Shown piece by piece: positions 28,401 through 39,415 of a DNA stretch of 39,415 nt (the stretch's first letter is position 1; each line of letters begins with the position of its first letter). Below the pieces are notes generated by a model that was given only the letters and a program-made list of their open reading frames with translations, did not search any database and was not told where the DNA came from. This stretch comes from CAWUKT01 sp963923035 (GTDB taxonomy: Bacteria > Bacteroidota > Bacteroidia > J057 > JADKCL01). The DNA lies in NCBI GenBank assembly GCA_963923035.1, contig CAWUKT010000067.1, forward strand, positions 1-39,415, written 5' to 3'. A program made the position numbers and the translations under genes.

Positions 28401-31400
28401 GGAAGATGGCGCGGGCGCGCGGAAATGGACCGACATGCACATGCGGTTCTATTTGGAAGGCGAGATTCCGCCCGTCAAGGCCCAACGGGCGGCGGATTTG
28501 TCCATTGAAAAGTATTGCTCGGCATACCGTCAGTTGGAGAGTACGGCGAACATCACCTATGAAGTCACGCTGAATGGGGAAAAGGTCGGCTGAAAAGGCT
28601 TACCAGACCATGATATAATTTTCCAACTCCACCGTCTTGAAGCAGTTTTCATTGACGAAAACCGTGACTTTGACCTCGTACACGCCAGGATTTTCGTAGC
28701 GCTTGACCGGTTCCTTTTCCTGGCTGGTGGTGCCGTCGCCAAAGTCCCAGAGGAAACGTTCGCCCTTGTTGCAGATGGCCTTGAGCTTGAAATTCTTGTC
28801 GGTATAGGCGGTATTGTCGGTCAGGGAAGTATAAATCTTCACATCCGTATCGTCGCAGGTGGTTTCGTCGATGCGCAGCAGCCACCAATCGTTTTGCCGG
28901 TCGGTTGTGCCGTTGTTGGAGAAATTGTTCCGCTTGACGCCAAGCGCATAGTAGACGCCGGGGCTGTATTCCACAATGTCCAATCCCCGCTCATCGTCAC
29001 GTCCCCCAAAGGTATTCGTCCAAATCACATCCCCGCGGGCATTCAACCGAAATACCCAGAAATCCTCGCCGCCTTTGATGTATTTGTTCGTCAGGTTGAT
29101 GTACTTCGAATAGCCGGTCATCACAAAACCGCCGTCGGAGGTCTCCACCAAGGAAGTCGCGTACTCGTCCATGCGGTCGCCGAAAATCCGTTCGTAGATT
29201 TTCCGGCCATCTGAGGTCAGCTTCAGGAACCAAAACTGTTTTCCCTTCCGCTCCGACTCGAAATTCCCACACAATGCAATCCTTCCGTCGCTGGTTTCGA
29301 TGGCCTTGGTGAAAAAATCCTCCAATTTCCCGCTGTAAATCCGTTGCCAGATTACCTTTCCATCCTTGTTCATTCTCCCGGCCCAACCATCACCATTCTG
29401 CCGCCGCGCCGTGCCGTCGATGTCCTCCGAATTGGTATAGCCTGCGAAAATATAGTCGCCATTCCGGCAGGCATCCAGGGAATAGGCCCAGTCGTGTTTG
29501 CTTCCCCCAAGGGTAAATCCGCCCCATTTCCCGCCAATTTCATTGATTTTCAGGCACCAAAGGTTTGTCATCAACAATTCGGTCTCCACGTCGAAGTTGC
29601 TGGAAGCCGAAGCGCCGGCCACCATATACTCCGGCCAGGTTTCCGACCGCGCAATGGCGTAGGCCTGGTCCACATCCAATCCGCCGTAGGTCTTCAGCCA
29701 TTCGATTTCCCCGGCTTTGGTGACTTTTCCGATGAAATAATCGCCCTGGTACTCCTCCTGGCCTTTCTCGGGATGGGTAATGAAGGAATTGGTGATGCCA
29801 ACAAAAATGATCCCGCTGTCGGGGGTGACGACCATGTCCCGCAATTCATCGCATCCACTCCCCCCAAACTGGCGGTCCCAAATCTGGCGGCCGTTGGTGT
29901 CGACCTTGATGATATACAGGTCCGAGCAATCGCTGGCGCCATTTCCCGTGCCGATATTCCCGCCAATGAACAGGTTGCCATCCGGAGCTTTGATGATCCG
30001 TTGGGGCAAATCCTCGTAAGGGGTGCCGAAAAACTTCTGCCAACGCAAGGTTGGGAATGATTGGGCGAGGGCCGTGCTGGAGAGCAAAAACCATCCCAGG
30101 AACAAGACGGATCCAATTATGGAGCGGGAATACATCTCGGCTAAATTACAGAATTCGCGGGGGCCTCAGAGAGGAGTTGTTCACACAGTTCCTGTGCCCT
30201 TTCCAGGCAAGAAGGCACTGAAATTCCGTGGGTCCAATTGCCTGCCAGCCAGATTTTTTGCTCGACCAGCCGGGGCAGACCGGCGTGGGCGTCCAGGATG
30301 TCCGGATCGTACTGCGGAATGGCCCGGGGCCAACGCACGATGTGGGTCATGACCGGGTCGGCTTCAATGCGCAAAAAGCGTCGGTAGTCGCCCTTGACCA
30401 GCTTTTTGAGGCCGTTATCGGTGAGTTGGGCACGTTCGGGGGTGCGGGCGCCGCCGACAAAGGTGGTGAGCAGTATTTGATCAGAAGGGCAGCGGTTCGG
30501 GAAAATGGTGGATGAAAAAATGGTCCCCAGGGTCCCGGAGTCTTCCAAATGGTTGTGGAGCGCACCGAACCCATCCAGCGGATGGGGCACGTCGGAGCGC
30601 CGATAGGCGGACTGCACCACCGATACCGGTGGATAATTCACCCTGGCCAGCGCCGCACTCATTTCCCCATCAACACTCCCCAAAACACCCGCCAAGGTCT
30701 CGGCCGGTAAGGCCAGGACGACTTTTTCCGCCGCTACCTTTTCCGCCCCAAGTTCCAAATGCCATTTCCCATTCTCTTTCTCCAAGCCCTCCAACTTCGC
30801 TCCCAACTGCAAGCGGTCCCCCAATTGCTGTCCCATTGCCTCCGCCATCTGTCCCAGCCCTTTCCGCAACGAAAAAACACCCTTGAATTCGGACTTCTTT
30901 CGGCCTTTGAAAAAGCCCTTGAGCACTGAGCCGTATTCCCGTTCCCACTTTTTGATCTGGGGAAATGCTTTTGCGACCAACAGGGCCTTGGGATCGCCCG
31001 CGTAGATGCCCGAAATGAAGGGTGCCACGAGGTAATCCACGACATCGTCGCCAAAACGGCGCCGGAAAAACGCATCGATGGTCTCGCCCGGAATGTCCTC
31101 GGGAGACAAACGGCGCTCTTTGAGGATGCGGCGGACAGTTTTGAAGGAAAAAAAGGAGCCAAACAACAGCGAAATGGGGCCCGACGGAGTCGCCCGGTAG
31201 GCACCATTTTTCAGGACGTAGCGTTTTTTCGCTGCGGGCGCGGTGTACATCACCTCGTCGAGGAGGTTCAGGTCCTGGAGCAGACCGTGAAAATCCGCAT
31301 TCATGCGGATGGAATTTGGACCGGTCTCGAGTACGTAGCCATCCCGTTCCAGGGTGCGGATATTCCCACCGACGTGGTCGTTGGCTTCGTACAACCGGAA

Positions 31401-34400
31401 ATCAATCCCTTTTTCTTGGAGCAGGTGGCCCAGGTACAAACCGGTAATGCCAGCGCCTACGATGGCAATCATGAGTCTTGGAATTTCTGGCGCACAACTT
31501 CCAGGGCGGCGTCGGGGAGCAAACCTTCCGGATCGCGCCCGTACTTGATGACTTCCCGTACCAAAGTCGAAGAAATATCGGAATAGCTGCTCTCCGCGAC
31601 GAGGTAAACGGTCTCGATTTCCTCGTTGAGGTACTTGTTCACGATGGCGATGGGCCGCTCGTAGGCAAGGTCACGGCCATCCCGCAAACCCCGCAACAAG
31701 AAGCGGGCGCCCTGGGTCCGGGCAAAGTCCACTGTCAGGGTATTGTATACCGCCACCTCAATCCGCTCCTCGCCGGCAAAGGACAATTCCAGCATCCGCC
31801 GCCGTTCTTCCAGGCTGAACATGTACTTCTTGGCGCTATTTTCTCCCAGCGCCACGATGATCTTGTCAAACAACTGAATGCCCCGCTCGACGATTTCTAC
31901 GTGGCCGCGGGTGACAGGATCAAAAGACCCGGGGAAGAGCGCAATCCGTGGTGTTGTCATAGAGGAAAATTACACCCTCTGGCGTTCATTTTCAATCCTC
32001 TCCCTCAATACGCCAACAAATCGGCCAGCGCGTCGTGGAGGCGCACCCGACCGAGGAATTGATCTTCGAGGTTTTTGTTGAAAGGAACGGGGGTATCGAG
32101 CGAAGCCACCCGCTTCACGGGCCCGTCGAGGAATTCAAACAGGTCTTCGGCCACATAGGCAGCGATTTCGGCCCCGATTCCCAGGGTCATCGTATCCTCG
32201 TGGACAATCAGGCATTTCCCCGTCTTCTTCACGCTCTCGGCCACCGCTTCGCGGTCCCACGGCAACAAAGTCCGCAGGTCGATCAACTCGATACTTGCAT
32301 CCGGGAACGCGGAAATGACTTCCTGCGCCCAATGCACGCCCCAGCCATAGGAAACAATGGTGAGGTCTTCGCCCGTTTGGACCCTTGCTGCCTTTCCGAG
32401 GGGCAGGCGGTAGTATTCCTCGGGCACCGGGCCGGAATTGCTGCGGTAGAGGACTTTGTGTTCGAAGAAAATGACCGGGTTGGGCTCCGAAATGGAAGCG
32501 GTCAACAGGCCTTTTGCGTCGTAGGGGTTGCTGGGATAAACCAATTTGAGGCCGGGTACCTTCGCAAACCAGCCTTCATTGCTTTGGGAGTGGAAGGGGC
32601 CCGCAGCAACGCCAGCGCCGGTGGGCATCCGGACGGTCACCTGAACCGGATGGTTCCAGCGGTATTTGGTCTTGGCGAGGTTGTTTACGATCTGGTTGAA
32701 GCCGCAGGAAACGAAGTCGGCGAACTGCATTTCGACCACGGAGGGACGGCCCCGCAGGGAAAGGCCCAGTCCGGAGCCGATGATGGCGCTTTCGCAGATC
32801 GGCGTATTGCGGATGCGGTCCCGCCCAAATTCTTCGACGAAGCCTTCGGTTACTTTGAATACGCCGCCGTATTCGGCGACGTCCTGGCCCATGACGACGA
32901 GACTGTCGTCGGCTTGCAGTGCCTGCTGGAGGCCTTCTCTTACGGCATCCACAAAGCGCAAGGGGCGCTCCCCGGGGGCCGGTGCCGCCGGGAACACCTC
33001 GTTCTGAGGCGCGTAGACATCGCCCAACTCGTAAGAGAGGTTAGGGGTAATGTCTTCGAAGGCGTAGGCCTGGTCAAGGCCATCGTTGATCAGGGCCTTG
33101 AACTCTTTGCGGGTCTCATTGATCATGGCCTCATCCAGAATCCCTTCCTTGACCAGGAAAGATTCAAAGTTGATGACCGGATCCTTTTTGCCCCACTTCT
33201 CAAACAACTCCAGCGGAACGTACTTGGTGCCGGAAGCCTCTTCGTGCCCGCGCATCCGGAAGGTCAGGGCTTCCAGGAGCACCGGCTTGCGGTCCTTCCG
33301 CATCTGGGCAGAAATTTCTTTGATCTTTTGGTGGACGGCGAGGACATTGTTGCCGTCGACCTGGTGGCCTTCAATCCCGTAACCAATGGCCTTGTCGAGG
33401 AATTGGGCGCAGTTGAATTGTTCGCGGGAAGGGGTGCTGAGTCCATAGCCGTTGTTTTCGACGAGGAAAATGACGGGGAGGTCCCAGACGGATGCGACGT
33501 TGAGGGCTTCGTGGAAATCGCCCTCGGAAGCGCCGCCATCGCCGGAAAAGACGAGGGAAATCAGGTCGTCCTGATCGAGATTGGACGCCAGGGAGATGCC
33601 ATTCGCGACGGGAAGCATCGCGCCGAGGTGGGAGATCATCCCAATGATGCGGTGCTCAGGTGCGCCGAAGTGGAAGGAGCGGTCGCGGCCCCGGGTGAAG
33701 CCTTCGGCCTTACCCTGCCACTGGGCGAACAACTGCGGCAAAGGAACTTGCCGCGTGGTGAAGACACCGAGGTTTCGGTGGAGCGGGAGGATATAATCTT
33801 CCGATTGCAATGCCATCGCTGCCCCGACGGCAATGCCTTCCTGCCCAATTCCGGAAAACCACTTGCTGATTTTCCCCGAACGCAACAAAACCAGCATCTT
33901 TTCTTCGATCATCCGCGGCAAAAGAAGGGCGCGGTAGAACTTGAGCAAGTCTTCATCTCTGTACCCTTCACGCTGATAATCAATATTGAACAGCTCTTGT
34001 CGTTTCTTCGTAGCCGTTTTTCCCATAGTAACTTGAATTGTGATGGCAAATTAGCCTAAAAGAAAAGTCCTCCACAAATGGAGGACTTAATTTTTATACT
34101 TTCTATGTCGCCCGGAGGCGGTTGTGATCACTGATTTTCAGCGGGACCATTCTGGAGGGCGGGCTGACCGGCCGGCGGGGCAACGGTTTGAGTGGTCTGC
34201 TGACCGCCAAAACCGGTAAGGAGGTTGCCCAAGGAATCTTCCTGGGCGACGGTACCGCCGGAAGAGAAAATGGTCGCCATGAAGCAAATGACCATTACCC
34301 CGGTGATGAGGTACCAGGTAACTTTCTCAATGTCCTGGGTAGCCCGACGGTTCCCGATCATATTGGTCAGGTTGCTGGCGCCAAAGGTGCTGCTCAATCC

Positions 34401-37400
34401 ACCGCCTTTGCTGTTTTGAATCACAACGACGAGGATCAACAAGAGGGATGCCAGGATGGCCAATATTGCGAAAATGATGTTCATTTCTTCAGCTTTTGAA
34501 TTAGATCGTCAAAGTACGCCTTTTTTGCTGGAAATTTCAAGGCGAGTTTGCGGTAGATTTCGATGGCCTTGGAGGTATTCCCCTGCATGGCGTGAATTAT
34601 GCCCAAGGTTTCGGTGATCCATTCGTCGTCTTCCTGCGTGCTGTCCTTGGAAAGGTCCACTTTCGGCGCTTTGCCGGAGGGTTGACGGGTAATGGTGGGC
34701 TCTTCCTCAATGAATTTGCTGATGAGTTCACCGGTGCGGTTGGCTGCACTCACTGAGGGCGCGGCTGGGCGGACCTTCTCATCGAGAATCTTTTCGTCCA
34801 GGTCATCGGTGGTGATAGACAGGTCGATGGGCCGGAAATCAAATTCCAGGCCGGACTTGGCCTCGGATTTCGCGGGCTGGGGTAATTTGCCTTGGAAGTA
34901 TTCTTCCAGCTGCTCGGGGGTGACCAGGATTTCGAGGCGTCGGTCCTTGTCTTCAATGATGAGTTCATTGAAGGGGATTTCGGGCGAAATCGGTGCCGAC
35001 AACGCCACGTATTCGCGCGGCAGCGCGGTATCGATCTCGGAGCTGTCCTCCGATTCCACCTCATCGAGGAAGGTGAAGTTGCTGAACGCACCGATGCGGT
35101 ACGAGTCTTCGACTGTATCCTTGGAACCAGCCGCCGGGCTGGTCTCGGCCGGTTTAGAGGTCGCGGCTGTTTTCTCTGTCGGAACGGAGTTGGGAGCTAC
35201 TTTTTTCGGAGTTTCACCCTTTTTCACGGCTCCATTGACCTGTTCAGCGGCTTTCTTGGACTCGACGGGAGCAGTTTTCTTCTCAAGAGCTTGCTTGGCC
35301 GGCTCAGATTTGGCTTCTACTTTCTTAACTGGAGCGGCCTCTTTTGTCGACGCTGTTTTTGCTTCCGTCTCTTTATTCGGTGCCGCTTCTTTCGGAGATG
35401 AGGTTTTCGCTTCTACTTTATCGCCGGATGTGTCCTTTTTCGCCCGAGTGGATTTCGCTTCGGTCTTTTTATTCGCAGCAACTTCCTTCGGCGGTTCGGG
35501 TTTTGCTTCCGCTTTTTTCGCAGGAGCGGCCTCTTTCGCGGGCTGCGCTTTGGCTTCGGCCTCCTTTTGAAGAGCGGGGGATGCCTTGGCTTCTTTTGCC
35601 GGCTCAGCCGGAACCTTGATCGCCGACCGGATTTCCTCCAGTTTGCCCTTGTGGCGCCCCGTCTTGATCTTCAATTGGGTTTGCAGGTACCAATTCGTCT
35701 TGCCCACCGCCGGTCCCAAGGGATTGGCGGGCGGGGTCTCCTTTTTCCCACCTTCACCCGCATCGCTTAAAGTCTTGGCCTCGGTTTGGGGCTTGGACTC
35801 TTCCTTGTTCGCCGCTTTGGCTTGGGGAACTGGCTGGGGGTTGGTTTCGGTTGTGGTTGGTTCTGTCGTTTCTTGCTTCGCCTCCACCGCCGGTTTTTCC
35901 TTCGCTTCCTCCTTCTTCGGGGTCGGTTCAGACGCTTTTTTCTCCACGACCGGCTTTTCCTCCGCTCCTGTCTTCGCTACCAAGCCTTCGGAGAGCATGT
36001 ACTGCTGAAAGAGGAGGCGGTTGGCGGAAAATGCGGCCCCACTGAGCAAACGACGGTTCTTTTGAGGCGCGTCAGAGCGAGCAGATTGGCGGGCCAGGAT
36101 GGTATGGGGCAATGAGAAATAGGGAAATTGTTCGAGTTGGGATTCCAACCATTCGACTTCCTGGGGGCTGAGGGACTGTTGCCGGGCCTGTTGATAGAGA
36201 TGGAGAATGTCAACCTGCACGGTGTAAAGTTAATGTTTTTTTAAGGAAGGAACCAGCTACTGCGTTTCCGAGGAGAAAAGAATCCAAATGAATCCTGTCC
36301 ATTTCCACTAAATGCTTAATGACAGGGACACTATACCCGCATTTCCCCCGCCATCCATTCCACGTACGCCTCACTCCCACCCACAATCGGCAGCGTCAGG
36401 ATCGCCGGCACCTCGTAGCTGTGCAATTCCTGGACCCGTGCGACCAACTCCTCGTTGAGGGCCATGTGGCTTTTGAGAATAAGGACCGTTTCTGAATCTT
36501 CCTGCATTTTCCCTTCCCACTTGTAAATCGATACCATTTGCGGCATGATATTCGCACAGGCCGCCAACTGATCTTCTACCACCGCCCGCCCAATTTTGCG
36601 GGCCTCTTCCTGATTTTTGCAGGTGATGTAAACGAAAGTGGGTTTCATGGGTTTATTATTTGCCGGAAGATAATGAATTTCGAAGGGAACCATTGTACCG
36701 ACCATCTATGAAAGAAGTATCCGAGAAAGTCCGTCACCTCCGCACCGATTACATCCAAGGCGAATTGGACGCCGCCAGTGTCGCCGCCGATCCCATCCAG
36801 CAATTTGGTCGTTGGATGGACGCAGCGGTGGCCGCCCAGCAGATCGAGCCGAATGCCATGACGCTCGCGACTGTAGACAGCGACGGCCAGCCGTCGGCCC
36901 GGATCGTATTGCTGCGGGGCTTTGACGCCCGCGGATTCGTGTTCTACACGAACTATACCAGCCAAAAAGGCCAGGAAATCGCCGCCACCGGCAAGGCCAG
37001 CCTGTGCTTCTTCTGGCCCGACCTCGAGCGCCAGGTCCGCATCGCCGGCCGGGTCGAGCAATTGCCGGCCGAGGAGTCGGATGCCTATTTCCAGAGCCGG
37101 CCCCGTCAGAGCCGGATTGGCGCGTGGTCCTCGCCCCAAAGCCAGGAACTGGGCGACCGCAGCGAACTGGAGGCCCAGGTCGCCACGCATTCCGAGCGCT
37201 TTGCCGAAGGAGATATTCCCCGCCCGGATTTTTGGGGTGGCTACGTGGTGATCCCTCACAAAATTGAATTCTGGCAGGGCCGGGCCAGCCGCCTCCACGA
37301 CCGCGTCGCCTATTTCCACGACGGCGACGACTGGCGCATCACCCGACTCGCTCCTTAATCCATTTCCCATGTCCCACTCCTTTTCCTCCACACTCCGCTC

Positions 37401-39415
37401 CCCTTCTGGTTGGGGCAATCTCCTGATCGTTCCGACTGAAATCGCGCTGGAATTCAAAGCCCATCACGGCCACCGGACCATTGTCACGGTGAATGACCGC
37501 TATTCCTGGCATGCCGCGCTGATGTTCCACGGCGAATTCGGGCACTATATCATGATGAGCAAGGACAAGCTGAAAAAGCTCGATTTGGAGCCGGATGAAG
37601 GGGTGGAAGTCCAGCTGGAACCGGATACCAGCAAATACGGGGCGGAATTGCCGGAAGAATTTGAGGCGGTATTGGATACCGATCCCGAGGGGCAACGGGC
37701 GTTCGAAGGGTTGACGGACGGGGCCAAACGGAGCCTCATCTTCATGGTGTCCCGCTACAAGACCACCGATGGCCGGATTGAAAAGGCCTTGGACCTGTTG
37801 GAAAAGCTGAAAATGGGGATCACCGACCGGAAAATTCTCAGCAAAAAGGGGCTGTAAAACGCAAACAGGCCACCCAAGGGTGGCCTGCCGTATATCTTGG
37901 AGTCGGAGTGATCAGTAACCACCGCCGCCGCCCAGCTGGCTGGGATCCTGGATGGTATAGCCATCGGGAACTTCGGTGCTGAACATGTCCTTGGACATTT
38001 TCTTCGTGCTGACATCAGAAGCCGTCATCCGCATTTTCATGCCGTCCTGATCGACCAGCATTTCCAGCGGAAAGCCTTCGATACCCTGGTAGGAATAATC
38101 GCTGGACTTGTTGTCCACGACGATGTCCTTGGTGTACCAGATTTCAACTTCATCATTGCTGTCATCCGACTTGACGAAGGCCTGGTGGCAGGTATAACCG
38201 GCAATCTTCTTGGTTTTTCCAGTTTCACGAACGTCCGGCGTGCTTTCGGTTTCCGCACTGGCAAACTCTTCTTCCCCCATCACAGTCGCCATTTTCATGC
38301 CCATCATGTCCATCAGGGCAACTCCTTTTTTGGTGGCGTCATCGGCGACGACGACCATGTCCATCATGGACATGTGCATTTCGACGCGGGCTGCTTTGTC
38401 CTGGAAGGCGAGGGTCATGGTCATGTCCTTCATCATCGCAGCTGCCATCGGATCCGTTTCGCCCGCGTCAATGATTTCGACGTCATAATCGACCTTGCAT
38501 TGCTTGGTGGTCTGGGCATTTGCCTGAAGGCCAAAGAGGAGCAGCAGGGCCAACAGGGGGAAAAATTGTTTCTTCATTGTGATATGCTTAGGAATGTGTG
38601 TGGGGCAAATATACATGATTTTGAGGGAGGAACGCGGAGAAAGTAAACGGAACGGGTTCCCGGCAAGGTCAATCGGGTTCCAGGTCGACCGCCGGGAGCG
38701 GAAAGCATTCCACCCAAAAAAGTCAGCCCGGATCGCCCAGGCTGACTTTTCCTCGAATAAAATCCCTGCTACTCTTTTTCCTCATCCTCCGAAGTTGTCC
38801 GCCGTCGCTGCGCCCGACCAGAAGTTTCATGCCACGCCTCGTGGGGCAAGTGCTGGGGACGGTCTTGGGACTCGTGCCATGCCTCGTGGGGCAGGTGCTG
38901 CTGATTGGGGTCATGGGGATTGTCCTGTTGGGGATCCTGGATATCATCTTCGTCGATCATAGGATTGGTATTTTGAAGTGAAAAATTAATTGATTCGTTG
39001 GTGTAAAGGTGGGGGAAGAGGGCAAGAATTAATATAACACTTTTCGGCGATTGTTAACGGGAAATGGGGGAGGTGAAAATTGAGGGAATGGGGAAATGGG
39101 CAAATTAGAACATGTGGGAATATGCAAATTTTGGAAATAGGAAAAGGAGGAACCAGCATCATGGCCAAGGGGAGCTTTCGTGGATTTGCTTCTACGAAAC
39201 GAGATGGGAAAAGGGGATCGAATGGGAGCAAAATAATCTTTCGCGAATTGGGGCTTGGGGTGGAGAAATGCAATGTCGAAGGAGGCGACTCTCAAATATT
39301 GGTGGGCAAGCCCAGCGTTGAGCTGGGCGGGGCCAGCGCCGAGGTGGGCAAGCCCAGCCTTGAGCTGCATGCGCCCAACAGGGTAGGTGGGGCAGCCCGG
39401 CCTTGCGCCGGGCGG

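Overview
The window is a chromosomal stretch from a Bacteroidota bacterium, most likely a Saprospiria/Lewinella-type marine or environmental member (inference). The evidence is two large secreted proteins with C-terminal type IX secretion (T9SS) sorting domains (YPNP start, AGxY..., short basic end), a DUF6702 partner next to an M1 peptidase, a fused alpha/beta 2-oxoacid dehydrogenase E1, start codons mostly lacking Shine-Dalgarno sequences, and promoter-like TAnnTTTG boxes. Coding DNA is GC-rich, so long antisense open frames lie over many genes; I treated these as shadows.

Layout. 465-6779 (+): gyrA, a secreted TPR protein, a small secreted protein and a T9SS-exported arylsulfotransferase-like protein, with strong terminators after the second, third and fourth. 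6966-8825 (-): a TPR sensor histidine kinase. 9027-9482 (+): a small secreted protein. 9581-11216 (-): four tandem paralogues of a small four-cysteine secreted protein, arranged as two promoter-leader-gene-leader-gene pairs; this is the most novel-looking part of the window. 11529-14965 (+): M1 aminopeptidase, DUF6702 protein and a small barrel-like protein. 15113-18943 (-): dnaE and trxA. 19323-21683 (+): a choice-of-anchor B/LVIVD T9SS protein, followed by a TfoX-N domain protein. 22193-25469 (-): a peptide-type ABC substrate-binding protein and an M20 dipeptidase, apparently separate units.

25859-28593 (+): a tight operon of sugar-nucleotidyltransferase, nitronate monooxygenase-like flavoprotein, DUF952 and OsmC. 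28600-34026 (-): a run of 2-oxoacid dehydrogenase E1, coaD, hemG and a secreted PKD protein. 34128-36220 (-): a low-complexity TPR-like protein translationally coupled to secG. 36331-37857: cutA diverging from pdxH and a DUF1905/YdeI protein. 37912-38960 (-): a methionine-rich DUF4412 protein and a very small histidine-rich repeat protein. 38961-39415: non-coding, with degenerate purine-rich repeats and GC-rich hairpin repeats that run off the window end.

Most genes are housekeeping (replication, coenzyme A, haem, B6, secretion, branched-chain/2-oxoacid catabolism) mixed with envelope and secreted proteins. No tRNA, rRNA, CRISPR array, prophage or insertion sequence was recognised.
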